From assembly GCA_036655355.1 (NCBI GenBank), contig JAVVQG010000004.1:215694-279693 (forward strand): 64,000 nucleotides of DNA, in the 5' to 3' direction. The stretch comes from JAUNSR01 sp036655355. Lineage in GTDB: Bacteria > Bacteroidota > Bacteroidia > Bacteroidales > JAUNSR01. Below the pieces are notes generated by a model. The model ran no database searches, had not been told where the DNA came from, and worked only from the letters and a program-made list of their open reading frames with translations. This document shows, piece after piece, positions 25,536-34,448 of the stretch. Each line of letters opens with the position of its first letter. The stretch's first letter is position 1. The position numbers and the translations under genes are program-made.

Positions 25536-26762
25536 TTACTCTGCGGCACCGTCATTGGTATGTGAATAGTAGTTCTTAGCCAATCCGCCTTCGGCAGTTT
25601 CTTTGTAAAGACTTGGCAAATCGTGACCGGTCTGACGCATCACTTCCACCACTTTATCAAAGCTCACGCGATGACGTCCGTCGGAGAACGTTGCGTAGAT
25701 GTTGCAATCCAACGCACGCGCGGCAGCATATGCATTTCTTTCGATGCATGGAATCTGCACCAATCCGCAAACCGGATCGCACGTTAATCCAAGGTGATGT
25801 TCCAAGCCCATTTCCGCAGCATATTCGATCTGTGCGGGTGAACCGCCGAACAACTGGCAAGCGGCAGCGGCAGCCATCGCACAGGCCACGCCCACTTCGC
25901 CTTGACAGCCAACCTGGGCACCGGATACCGACGCGTTGTTACGCACAACCGCTCCGATAAGTCCCGCCGTAGCCAACGCTCTCAAGATTCTTGAATCGCG
26001 GAAATCGCGAGTCTGACGCAGGTAATAAAGCACACCCGGCACCACACCGCACGAACCGCAAGTAGGAGCCGTTACGATCTCTCCGCCTCCGGCATTCTCC
26101 TCGGATGTGGCCAAAGCATAGGCATACAGCAAACCGCGGTTCTTCATATTGTCTTTGTACCCTTTCGCACGGATCAGGTAGTCGGATGCTTTGCGTCGCA
26201 AACCCAGACCGCCCGGAAGAACACCCTCCGCTTCGAGTCCGCGTTCCACGCCGGCCACCATCACTTCCCATACTTTCTGAAGGTAATCCCAGATTTCAGG
26301 ACCTTCGTGAATCTCAACATATTCCCAGAAGCTACATCCGTTATTCTGACACCACTCCTGAATTTCATGAAGTGTATTCATCTCATAAACCTGTGGTTCC
26401 GGTGCCGCTTCACTCTCTTCGTTGGCCAAAGCGCCTCCGCCGATACTGTAGATCACCCACTCCTTCATCTCTTTCTCTTCCGCATCGAAAGCCACGAATT
26501 TCATGCCGTTTGGATGGAAAGGTAGAAACGTCTTCGGTTCCCAAAGAATCTCTACGGGAGCGACCGGCGTCAATACGTCTAGAATCGCCACATCGGTCAT
26601 GTGACCTTTTCCCGTAGCGGCAAGACTGCCATAAAGGGTTACTTCAAAGCGGGTCGCCCCGGGAGTCATCTCTAAAAACTGCTCTGCTGCACGTTTCGGC
26701 CCCATCGTATGGCTACTGGACGGACCACGCCCAATTCTGTATATCTCTTTAATTGAATCCAT
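25536..26762 (-). CDS. sdaA: L-serine ammonia-lyase (single-chain, iron-sulfur type)
   Basis: 408 aa. The N-terminal beta domain begins IKEIYRIGRGPSSSHTMGP, the family signature. The alpha domain carries the cysteines of a [4Fe-4S] cluster in CGSCGVVPG and CDPVCGLVQIPCIERNA. It converts L-serine to pyruvate and ammonia in the cytoplasm. Alone in its transcription unit. Confidence 0.95.
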   Translation of the reverse strand: MDSIKEIYRIGRGPSSSHTMGPKRAAEQFLEMTPGATRFEVTLYGSLAATGKGHMTDVAILDVLTPVAPVEILWEPKTFLPFHPNGMKFVAFDAEEKEMKEWVIYSIGGGALANEESEAAPEPQVYEMNTLHEIQEWCQNNGCSFWEYVEIHEGPEIWDYLQKVWEVMVAGVERGLEAEGVLPGGLGLRRKASDYLIRAKGYKDNMKNRGLLYAYALATSEENAGGGEIVTAPTCGSCGVVPGVLYYLRQTRDFRDSRILRALATAGLIGAVVRNNASVSGAQVGCQGEVGVACAMAAAAACQLFGGSPAQIEYAAEMGLEHHLGLTCDPVCGLVQIPCIERNAYAAARALDCNIYATFSDGRHRVSFDKVVEVMRQTGHDLPSLYKETAEGGLAKNYYSHTNDGAAE

Positions 26763-27056
26763 TTTACTCTTTAAGATTAAACAGGTGCGAAGTTATACTT
26801 TCAATTCAAAGTTTCCGACGGGTAAGGATATCTTTTTATACTCTTAATTAATTTTTTATGAATTAATAGAGGCACAGGATGGGATGGATTGGAACGGAGC
26901 CACTTTTCTTGCCGGCAACAACGTCACAAAAGACTCAATTTCTCTATATTTGTGGTCGGACGACGGGATTTCGGAATCGGACGACGGGAGGATGAAGTCC
27001 CTCATCGCACAGACGGGCGTCTCTCTTTCATGAAAAAATAAATAAACTATATATCG
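26763..27056. other. Gap before thyA with 21-bp direct repeat
   Basis: A TATATTTG -7 candidate at 26945-26952 points to thyA. Between it and the ATG, TCGGACGACGGGA occurs twice, 21 bases apart (~26954-26988), inside the predicted 5' leader. No gene is seen. Confidence 0.5.
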
Positions 27057-27851
27057 ATGAAACAGTATCTGGATCTATTGCAACGGGTTCTTGAAGAAGG
27101 AGCCAAGAAAGAAGACCGTACCGGAACGGGCACGATCAGCGTGTTCGGTCATCAAATGCGCTTCAATCTGGAGGAAGGATTTCCGATGGTCACCACTAAA
27201 AAGTTGCATCTGAAATCAATTGTCTATGAACTTTTGTGGTTTCTGAAAGGCGACACGAACGTAAAATACCTGCAGGAACACGGAGTTCGTATCTGGAACG
27301 AATGGGCGGATGAGCAGGGCGATCTGGGACACATCTACGGATACCAGTGGCGATCGTGGCCCGATTACAACGGAGGCCACATCGACCAGATTGCTGAAGC
27401 GGTGAATACGATAAAGAACAACCCGGATTCGCGCCGCATCATCGTGAGTGCGTGGAACGTAGCAGACATTCCGAATATGAAGTTACCTCCATGCCACGCG
27501 TTTTTCCAGTTCTATGTGGCAGATGGCAAATTAAGCCTTCAGCTCTATCAGCGCAGTGCCGACATCTTCTTGGGCGTACCTTTCAACATCGCCTCGTATG
27601 CGCTTTTATTAATGATGGTAGCGCAGGCTACGGGACTGAAGCCGGGCGAATTCGTTCACACGCTGGGTGATGCGCACATCTACACCAACCACTTGGAACA
27701 GGTGAAACTTCAATTATCTCGTGCTCCGAAAGCGTTGCCGAAGCTGAAACTCAACCCGGATGTAAAAGACATTTTCTCTTTTGAGTTCGAAGACATCACA
27801 CTTGAGGGATACGATCCGCATCCGCATATCAAAGGGGAGGTAGCGGTATGA
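27057..27851 (+). CDS. thyA: Thymidylate synthase
   Basis: 264 aa, the standard ThyA length. The nucleophile is Cys146 in KLPPCHAFFQFYV; RTGTGTISVFG near the N-terminus and the QRSADIFLGVPFNIASYA block bind substrate. It methylates dUMP using methylene-tetrahydrofolate. The stop overlaps the folA start (GTATGA). Confidence 0.97.
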   Translation: MKQYLDLLQRVLEEGAKKEDRTGTGTISVFGHQMRFNLEEGFPMVTTKKLHLKSIVYELLWFLKGDTNVKYLQEHGVRIWNEWADEQGDLGHIYGYQWRSWPDYNGGHIDQIAEAVNTIKNNPDSRRIIVSAWNVADIPNMKLPPCHAFFQFYVADGKLSLQLYQRSADIFLGVPFNIASYALLLMMVAQATGLKPGEFVHTLGDAHIYTNHLEQVKLQLSRAPKALPKLKLNPDVKDIFSFEFEDITLEGYDPHPHIKGEVAV

Positions 27852-28336
27852 TTTCAATCATCGTAGCAATTGCGGCAGAAAATGCCATCGGGAAAGATCA
27901 GGACTTGCTCTGTTATTTGCCGGCAGACTTGAAACATTTCAAGGAACTTACCACGGGCCATACGATCGTAATGGGACGACGAACGTTCGAATCGCTTCCC
28001 AAGGGAGCTCTTCCGAACCGTACGAACATTGTGCTGACTCGCCGTGCGGAATCCACCTTTCCGGGAACCGAGGTTTTTCCATCGCTGGAGAAAGCACTTG
28101 ATTTCGCAAAACAGGATCCGGAAATCTTCATCATCGGCGGAGCTTCCGTCTATGAGGAAGCACTGGCATTGGCAGATCGGATGTATCTGACATTCATACA
28201 TCACACCTTCGCAGGAGCCGATACGTTCTTCCCGACGTGGAATGAGAATGAATGGCGGGAAATCGACCGCGAAGATTTCAAAGCGGATGAGAAAAATAAA
28301 TTCGACTACTCTTTTGTTACATTGGAGAGAATATAA
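27848..28336 (+). CDS. folA: Dihydrofolate reductase
   Basis: 162 aa. Conserved blocks: VAIAAENAIGKDQDLLCYLP, TIVMGRRTFESLPKGALPNR, and the IIGGASVYEEAL nucleotide motif. Regenerates tetrahydrofolate used by ThyA, its coupled upstream partner. Ended by a strong hairpin shared with the convergent PurF-like gene. Confidence 0.97.
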   Translation: MISIIVAIAAENAIGKDQDLLCYLPADLKHFKELTTGHTIVMGRRTFESLPKGALPNRTNIVLTRRAESTFPGTEVFPSLEKALDFAKQDPEIFIIGGASVYEEALALADRMYLTFIHHTFAGADTFFPTWNENEWREIDREDFKADEKNKFDYSFVTLERI

Positions 28337-28355
28337 TTGGATAGCATACAATAAG

Positions 28356-28395
28356 AAAAGGACTCGTGCAACCGAATGCACGAGTCCTTTTTTTA
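28356..28395. terminator. Bidirectional terminator between folA and PurF-like gene
   Basis: 15-bp stem AAAAGGACTCGTGCA / TGCACGAGTCCTTTT. Confidence 0.9.
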
Positions 28396-28412
28396 TTGTA
28401 TTCGAAGCGATA

Positions 28413-30305
28413 TTACATCGAACGTTTCGAATCTTTCCCTTCGTAGAAATTGATGAAAGCGTTGTTAACCAAACGATTCCCGCCAGGAGTGGGATAATCG
28501 CCCGTAAAATACCAGTCGCCTTTGTTATCGGGACATGCATCATGCAACCCTTCGATGGTCTGATAAATGATCTCAACTTCGGCCTTCGTACCCGACGGCG
28601 TCAACATCTCGGCGATCTTGGCAGAGATCTGTTGTGGCGTGAACGGTTTATAAATCTCTTTCACATAATTCACGATCTGCTCTTTCGGCAGGTTCTGCTG
28701 CGCCTTCGATTTGCGGTACACCTCATCGATGATGTGGCGTTTATTGTTCTCCTTCAGCAACTCGATGGCTGCTTTGAAAGCGATAAATTCGCCCATACGA
28801 GACATATCGATCCCGTAACAGTCGGGATAACGGATCTGAGGAGAAGAGGAAACCACCACGATTTTCTTCGGTGTCAGCGTGTCAAGAATCTTAATGATAC
28901 TTTGGCGCAATGTCGTACCACGCACAATCGAGTCGTCGATCACCACCAGGTTATCGGTTTCGGGATGTACGCTGCCGTATGTCACGTCGTACACATGGGC
29001 AGCCAGGTCATTGCGACTGTTTCCTTCGGCAATGAAAGTACGCAGTTTGATATCCTTGATGGCGATTTTCTCCGAGCGCACCTTTTTTGCAAGGATGCGA
29101 TTGAGATCCTCAGGAGAAATGTCGGTTCCCTTTTCAAGAATTTCCTGTTGTTTTTTTACGTTCAGCACCTTATCGAGTCCCTCAAGCATTCCATAATAAG
29201 CCACCTCTGCCGTATTGGGAATGAAAGAGAATACGGAGTTATCCAAATCGTTATCAACAGACTCCAAGATAGACGGCACCAGATTCTCACCCAGTTTCTT
29301 ACGTTCGCGATAGATATCCTGATCACTTCCGCGAGAGAAGTAGATCCGTTCGAACGAACATTTCTTCACCTCTTTGGGTGCGTTGATCTGTGAAAGGTGC
29401 ATCTCGCCTTTCTTGTTGACGATGATTCCCTGTCCCGGCTGCAATTCGTGAATCGTATCGTATTGTACCCCCAACGCGGTTTGAATCACCGGACGTTCGG
29501 AAGCCACCACTACGATCTCATCATCCGCATAGTAGAATGCGGGACGAATTCCCCACGGATCGCGGAATGTAAAACAATCGCCGCTACCGAGTACACCGCA
29601 GATCACGTAACCGCCGTCCCAATTCGGACTTGCCGTTTTCAATACGTTTTCGAGGTTCAGCTGCTCTTCGATCGCCATTGTGATCTCCATCCCCTCCAAT
29701 CCTTCCGATTTTGAGTTCTGATAGATACGTTCCACCTCACGATCCAGACGATGTCCTACCTGCTCCAGCATGATATAGGTATCGGCATATTTACGTGGGT
29801 GTTGTCCGGCACGTGTAATCTCCTCAAAGATTTCATCGACGTTGGTTAAGTTGAAGTTCCCGCAGAGTGCAAGGTTTTTGGCGCGCCAGTTGTTTCGGCG
29901 GATAAAAGGATGGACGTAAGAAAGGCCGGATCTACCGGTTGTGCTGTATCGCAGATGCCCCATGTAAACTTCGCCGGCGAAAGGAAGGGTGGTTTTGGCG
30001 TAAGTGGCATCCCGTAATATCTCTGTATCGAGATCTTTGTAGTTATTATGTACGGCTTCGAATATTTCAGTAATGGCTCCGGAACCCATGGCTCTCTGTC
30101 GGAAGAAATACTCTTCGCCCGGATGGGCTTCCATTTTCAGACAAGCAAGACCAGCGCCCTCTTGTCCGCGATTATGTTGTTTCTCCATCAAGAGGTAGAG
30201 CTTGTTCAGCCCATACATCCAGGTTCCATACTTTTCCTGATAGTACTCAAGCGGTTTAAGTAATCGCACCATCGCGATACCGCATTCATGTTTCAATTGT
30301 TCCAT
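28413..30305 (-). CDS. Long PurF-like amidophosphoribosyltransferase
   Basis: 630 aa, longer than canonical PurF (~470-505 aa). The class II glutamine amidotransferase Cys is Cys8 (HECGIAMV); typical residues RGQEGAG and GHLRYSTTG follow. The PRTase PRPP loop is LVVIDDSIVRGTTLR. Extra segments are inserted in the N-domain and between domains (YQEKYGTWMYGLNKLYLL, NVKKQQEILEKGTDISPEDL). Bacteroidales usually carry such a long paralog besides a normal PurF; whether it makes phosphoribosylamine or has a related role is not shown by sequence. Confidence 0.85.
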   Translation of the reverse strand: MEQLKHECGIAMVRLLKPLEYYQEKYGTWMYGLNKLYLLMEKQHNRGQEGAGLACLKMEAHPGEEYFFRQRAMGSGAITEIFEAVHNNYKDLDTEILRDATYAKTTLPFAGEVYMGHLRYSTTGRSGLSYVHPFIRRNNWRAKNLALCGNFNLTNVDEIFEEITRAGQHPRKYADTYIMLEQVGHRLDREVERIYQNSKSEGLEGMEITMAIEEQLNLENVLKTASPNWDGGYVICGVLGSGDCFTFRDPWGIRPAFYYADDEIVVVASERPVIQTALGVQYDTIHELQPGQGIIVNKKGEMHLSQINAPKEVKKCSFERIYFSRGSDQDIYRERKKLGENLVPSILESVDNDLDNSVFSFIPNTAEVAYYGMLEGLDKVLNVKKQQEILEKGTDISPEDLNRILAKKVRSEKIAIKDIKLRTFIAEGNSRNDLAAHVYDVTYGSVHPETDNLVVIDDSIVRGTTLRQSIIKILDTLTPKKIVVVSSSPQIRYPDCYGIDMSRMGEFIAFKAAIELLKENNKRHIIDEVYRKSKAQQNLPKEQIVNYVKEIYKPFTPQQISAKIAEMLTPSGTKAEVEIIYQTIEGLHDACPDNKGDWYFTGDYPTPGGNRLVNNAFINFYEGKDSKRSM

Positions 30306-30357
30306 GTTATCCGTAAAGATGTTTTTGAATCAGCCAACCAAGCTGAGTTTGGATTGT

Positions 30358-30365
30358 CAAAGATA
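30358..30365 (-). promoter_or_regulatory. PurF-like gene -7 box
   Basis: TATCTTTG on the minus strand, 53 bases before the ATG. A TTTG lies 24 bases further upstream, slightly longer than the usual spacing. Confidence 0.4.
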
Positions 30366-30518
30366 AATGTAAATTTTCCCATTCCATACCAAAAGCATAT
30401 GTTAATATATGCGAATTTAAAAAAAGGAATGCAGCATTTCAAACTCAACCTTCATCTTCTATTCAGAACGGCGTTCCAAACAGTATCTAATTAAACATTC
30501 TTCATTTAGCGTATAAGT

Positions 30519-31271
30519 ATGAAAAACAGAAAATTAATCTTGAGCGCACTGCTTTTAGGCGGCGTATTTTTCTCCTCTTGTGACGATGATCAATGCAAAG
30601 AAACACATTATGAAAGCTTTGTAACAGTAGATAAAGAGGGTGATGAGCTCATCTTTAAAACTGATAAAGGAAATACCCTGAACCCCACCAACCTCTCCGG
30701 CAGTTCTTCATTAAAGGAAGACGATCGCGGCGTGGTGTTGTTCCACATTCTGGATAAGAAACCGGAAAATCAGCCGAAAGAGAGCGGTGAATACAAATAC
30801 ATCCACATCGAGGCGTATCAGCCGTTATTGGCCAAGCCGATTTGGAAACTAACGGAAGCGAACCGCGATTCGTCGGTGGTAGCGCACAAAGATCCGGTGA
30901 TTGTTCGCGATGCATGGATCGGAGGAGGATACTTGAATCTTTATTTCAGTTTCCTAAGCAGTTCTTACGGAAGCGTACATTATGTGAATGTGGTGGAAAA
31001 TACGCTTGAAAATGCGGTGAATCCGGAAGAGGGCGTATACAAGGTTGAGTTCATCCACAACGGAAACAACGATTATTACGGCAATTGGGTGAATGGAATC
31101 GCTTGTTTCAGACTGCCGGAAAATATCGATGAAGAGGCGAAAGAGATCCATCTGAAATATTTCCGTCACCGCGATGAGGAGGTGAATATCAAAATCGCTC
31201 TTGAGAATGAAACGAACGAATCATCACGATTAAAAAATATAAAACCTGAAGATTGCAGCAGTGTAAGATAA
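30519..31271 (+). CDS. NigD-like lipoprotein
   Basis: 250 aa. The lipobox is FFSSC (SALLLGGVFFSSCDDD). The domain layout (an N-terminal OB-like strand set, then HILDKKPENQP, and YLNLYFSFL ... HLKYFRHRDEE) matches the NigD-like family of Bacteroidales surface lipoproteins. The family name comes from a bacteriocin locus, but these proteins are widespread and their role is unclear. It is a single-gene unit ended by a hairpin. Confidence 0.75.
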   Translation: MKNRKLILSALLLGGVFFSSCDDDQCKETHYESFVTVDKEGDELIFKTDKGNTLNPTNLSGSSSLKEDDRGVVLFHILDKKPENQPKESGEYKYIHIEAYQPLLAKPIWKLTEANRDSSVVAHKDPVIVRDAWIGGGYLNLYFSFLSSSYGSVHYVNVVENTLENAVNPEEGVYKVEFIHNGNNDYYGNWVNGIACFRLPENIDEEAKEIHLKYFRHRDEEVNIKIALENETNESSRLKNIKPEDCSSVR

Positions 31272-31318
31272 TATGACTGCGCGAGTTGAATAAAATTTAC
31301 CTTTTTTTATGTTTGCAA

Positions 31319-31364
31319 TAAAAGCCCCGTTATCTGAATCTAGGATTCGATAATCGGGGCTTTT
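31319..31364. terminator. Bidirectional terminator between NigD-like gene and tatC
   Basis: Stem AAAAGCCCCG plus ATC / GAT plus CGGGGCTTTT with interior mismatches. Confidence 0.85.
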
Positions 31365-31421
31365 CATTTCATTCGCACAACTTTGGAGTCGGCTCTTCAA
31401 TAAGCTATATTAGAATCGGCT

Positions 31422-32270
31422 TTACGATTGATGTTCGTCCGTTACGGTCATCTCCTCATCCTCATCCTCTTCAGGCTGATCGGGTTTAACGACGAAAGCA
31501 CTTCCTTCATAAAGCAGGTAAAGCGGAATAAACATCAGGAACATCGAGAACGGATCGGCCGGAGTAAGTATCGCCGCTACGATCAGTAACACCACAATGG
31601 CATGACGGCGGTATTTCCCGAAGAAAGAACGCGTCAACAATCCCATGCGTGACAACAACCAACAAAGAAGCGGCATCTCGAAAACCAGTCCCATCATGAA
31701 GATCAGGGTCATGAAATTACTCATGTAGGAATCGAGTGAAATCACATTGGGTACCAATTCACTCACCTGGTAGGTGGCCAGAAAACGCAGTGTCATGGGG
31801 AAGATGGAGTAGTACCCCATCACCAATCCCAAGTAAAACATTCCGTTGCCGAACAGGAAGGCCCACCGGGCGTTTCTTCGTTCATGCGGATAGAGTGCGG
31901 GACTGATGAAACTCCACAGGATATACACCACCACCGGAAAGGCAAAAATCAAACCCAGCCAGAATGAGGTGGTCATATGTACCATGAACTGAGAATTCAG
32001 GTTATAATTCACCAATTCCACTTTAAACGTGTTACTACACATATCGGGAAGTACCGGATATTTGGTACTTAACGAACACATCCAGCGGTAAACAATGAAT
32101 TCGGAGCTGCAGGGAGCCAGAATAATGGTATCGAAAATGGTGCGCATGAAGGCAAAAAACAAAATGCTGATCGACGCCACTGCAAGCATGGAGTGAATCA
32201 GCACTTTTCTTAAAGCCTCGATGTGATCCCAGAAAGTCATCTCTTCCAGCGCATCGTTGTTATGGCTCAT
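31422..32270 (-). CDS. tatC: Twin-arginine translocase subunit TatC
   Basis: 282 aa with six hydrophobic segments. The N-terminal MTFWDHIEALRKVLIHS block and the later FEMPLLCWLL and conserved SFISPALYPHERR loop are TatC hallmarks. It forms the receptor of the Sec-independent Tat pathway in the inner membrane. A periplasmic loop after helix 1 is longer than in E. coli TatC (residues ~45-75). It starts 6 bases after tatA. The C-terminal tail is very acidic (QPEEDEDEEMTVTDE). Confidence 0.93.
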   Translation of the reverse strand: MSHNNDALEEMTFWDHIEALRKVLIHSMLAVASISILFFAFMRTIFDTIILAPCSSEFIVYRWMCSLSTKYPVLPDMCSNTFKVELVNYNLNSQFMVHMTTSFWLGLIFAFPVVVYILWSFISPALYPHERRNARWAFLFGNGMFYLGLVMGYYSIFPMTLRFLATYQVSELVPNVISLDSYMSNFMTLIFMMGLVFEMPLLCWLLSRMGLLTRSFFGKYRRHAIVVLLIVAAILTPADPFSMFLMFIPLYLLYEGSAFVVKPDQPEEDEDEEMTVTDEHQS

Positions 32271-32276
32271 AGAAGA

Positions 32277-32465
32277 TTACTTTTTATTATCGTCAATTTT
32301 AATATCGTCTTCAATTTCCTTGATGCCATCTTTAAAGCTCTTCACACCTTTTCCGATACCTTTCATCAGTTCCGGAATTTTCTTCCCGCCGAAAAGTAAT
32401 ACAATGGCAAAAATAATAATAATGACTTCCCAACTACCGAGAGCCCAACAGAATAGGTGATTCAT
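32277..32465 (-). CDS. tatA: Twin-arginine translocase subunit TatA
   Basis: 62 aa. One N-terminal transmembrane helix (LGSWEVIIIIFAIVLLF) followed by the FGGKKIPELMKGIGKG hinge and an amphipathic helix, the TatA pattern. Upstream of tatC in one transcript; TATATTTG at 32509-32502 is a likely -7 box. Confidence 0.92.
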   Translation of the reverse strand: MNHLFCWALGSWEVIIIIFAIVLLFGGKKIPELMKGIGKGVKSFKDGIKEIEDDIKIDDNKK

Positions 32466-32501
32466 AAAAGAAATGTTTAAAGTTAATACTTATTACTCTT
32501 A

Positions 32502-32509
32502 CAAATATA
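32502..32509 (-). promoter_or_regulatory. tatAC -7 box
   Basis: TATATTTG on the minus strand, 37 bases before the tatA ATG. Confidence 0.4.
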
Positions 32510-32606
32510 AGGTTACAATATAAACAAATGATGAAGGATAATGTTTTTTTTGTAGTTTTACAGTCGAAATTTTCTAAAATAACAAAAACACTAATACAGA
32601 TATAAG

Positions 32607-33482
32607 ATGAAAGCATTTGTATTTCCCGGACAAGGCGCTCAATTCGTCGGAATGGGTAAAGATCTTTATGACAACTCCGACAAAGCACGCGAACTGTTCG
32701 AAAAAGCGAACGATATTCTAGGTTTCCGTATTACGGACCTCATGTTTAATGGCACCGAAGAAGACCTTCGCCAGACAAAGGTTACCCAACCTGCGGTATT
32801 TCTGGTATCTGTTATTCCGGCATTAATCAATGACGATGTGAAACCGGACATGGTTGCAGGTCACTCGTTGGGTGAATTCTCTGCATTGGTAGTTTCAGGA
32901 GCTCTTTCTTTTGAAGATGGACTGAAATTGGTTGCGAAACGTGCCCACGCCATGCAGCAGGCTTGCGAACTGAACCCCTCTACAATGGCGGCGATCCTTG
33001 GTTTGCCGGATGAAAAGGTGGAAGAGATCTGCGCATCGATCGAAGGTGAAATCGTGGTGCCGGCTAACTATAACTGCCCGGGACAGATCGTAATCTCCGG
33101 ATCAAATGCAGGCATCGACGAAGCTTGTGCGAAGATGACCGAAGCGGGTGCGAAACGTGCACTTAAGTTGAAAGTGGGCGGTGCATTCCACTCTCCGCTG
33201 ATGGAACCTGCTCGCGGCGAGTTGGCCGAAGCGATCAATGCGACGGTATTCATGGCCCCTTCTTGCCCTATCTACCAGAATGTGGATGCGAAACCGCATA
33301 CAGACCCTGTCGTTATCAAAGACAACCTGAACTTCCAGCTGACCGCACCGGTACGTTGGACGCAGAGCGTGATCAATATGATTGCGGACGGAGCCGATTC
33401 GTTTACCGAAGTCGGACCGGGCAATGTATTGCAGGGATTGGTGAAGAAAATCGATAAAACAGTTGAAGCCAAAGGGCTTTAA
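32607..33482 (+). CDS. fabD: Malonyl-CoA:ACP transacylase FabD
   Basis: 291 aa. N-terminal AFVFPGQGAQFVGMG, nucleophile Ser87 in GHSLGE, and a later conserved GGAFHSPLM with the active-site His. It loads malonyl onto acyl carrier protein for fatty-acid synthesis. A -7 box is not evident. Ended by a strong hairpin. Confidence 0.96.
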   Translation: MKAFVFPGQGAQFVGMGKDLYDNSDKARELFEKANDILGFRITDLMFNGTEEDLRQTKVTQPAVFLVSVIPALINDDVKPDMVAGHSLGEFSALVVSGALSFEDGLKLVAKRAHAMQQACELNPSTMAAILGLPDEKVEEICASIEGEIVVPANYNCPGQIVISGSNAGIDEACAKMTEAGAKRALKLKVGGAFHSPLMEPARGELAEAINATVFMAPSCPIYQNVDAKPHTDPVVIKDNLNFQLTAPVRWTQSVINMIADGADSFTEVGPGNVLQGLVKKIDKTVEAKGL

Positions 33483-33500
33483 TAATTTGCGATAACGAAG

Positions 33501-33563
33501 GAGCACAGATCTGTGAGGATGTTTGACAAACGCTGACACCTCTTGGATCTGTGCTCTTTTTTT
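33501..33563 (+). terminator. Terminator after fabD
   Basis: 11-bp stem GAGCACAGATC / GATCTGTGCTC followed by TTTTTTT; the loop holds a smaller hairpin. Confidence 0.85.
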
Positions 33564-33611
33564 ATAAACCTTTCGTCCCCTCGCTTGTTTGTAAGATAAA
33601 AACAGTGATTT

Positions 33612-34436
33612 ATGGAAACGGTTGCTGCATCAGATACACCAAGAAAATACAAGTTGGGGATTGCCTTGAGTGGAGGCGGTGCCAGAGGATTCGCACACAT
33701 CGGCGTTTTAAAGGCGCTGGAGGAGTACGGCATCTTTCCGGATCTTATTTCGGGCGTGAGTGCCGGATCTGTGGTTGGAGGCCTCTATTGTGCGGGGTTC
33801 TCCCCTGCGGATATGATTGAGATATTCCAGGGAGAACATTTTAAGGACTTCGCTGAAATACGTGTGCCCAAAGTAAGTCTTTTCAGTACGCTGGGATTTC
33901 GGGAATTTCTCTCCCGCTCAATCGGTAAACGCATCTTTTCGGAACTGGAACTACCTTTCATGGTGATCGCCACAGACATCGATCATGGGGAGTCGGTAGT
34001 ATTCAATAAAGGGATTGTGGCTGACGCCATCTGGGCATCGTGCAGCATCCCCGTTATTTTCCAACCGGTAGAGATAGACGGCGTACATTACGTAGACGGT
34101 GGCGTTCTCCGGAACTTCCCGGTGTATCCGATCCGTCATTTGTGTGATTATGTGATCGGTGTGGATGTCAACACCCTGAAACTAGCACCTTACAAAGCCA
34201 ATATCCTGAATATCGCCGAACGCTCTTACAACCTGATGTTTCGTTCGAATACCACCGAAGATAAGAAATTATGCGATCTGCTGATTGAAACGAACGAAAC
34301 AGCCGATTACAATATCTTCGATCTGAAACACATCGAGAGCATCGCCTCCCTGGGTTATCAGGTTACGGTGAATATTCTGGAAAAACTCAAAAAAGAGAAC
34401 AGGCTTCCTCCGTCTGTTCATCATCCAATTTCTTAA
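33612..34436 (+). CDS. Patatin-like phospholipase (RssA-type)
   Basis: 274 aa. Oxyanion GGGARGF, nucleophile Ser50 in GVSAGS, and the dyad Asp162 in VDGGVLRN are all present. It belongs to the single-domain RssA/YlbK group of lipid acyl hydrolases. No signal peptide, so it probably acts in the cytoplasm or on the inner leaflet. The GH13 gene begins 12 bases after its stop. Confidence 0.9.
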   Translation: METVAASDTPRKYKLGIALSGGGARGFAHIGVLKALEEYGIFPDLISGVSAGSVVGGLYCAGFSPADMIEIFQGEHFKDFAEIRVPKVSLFSTLGFREFLSRSIGKRIFSELELPFMVIATDIDHGESVVFNKGIVADAIWASCSIPVIFQPVEIDGVHYVDGGVLRNFPVYPIRHLCDYVIGVDVNTLKLAPYKANILNIAERSYNLMFRSNTTEDKKLCDLLIETNETADYNIFDLKHIESIASLGYQVTVNILEKLKKENRLPPSVHHPIS

Positions 34437-34448
34437 AGCCATACCTGA

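Noticed and set aside
28242..29393. Long plus-strand open frame opposite the PurF-like gene
   Set aside because: It is the antisense shadow of a strongly conserved gene; its translation shows no family features.
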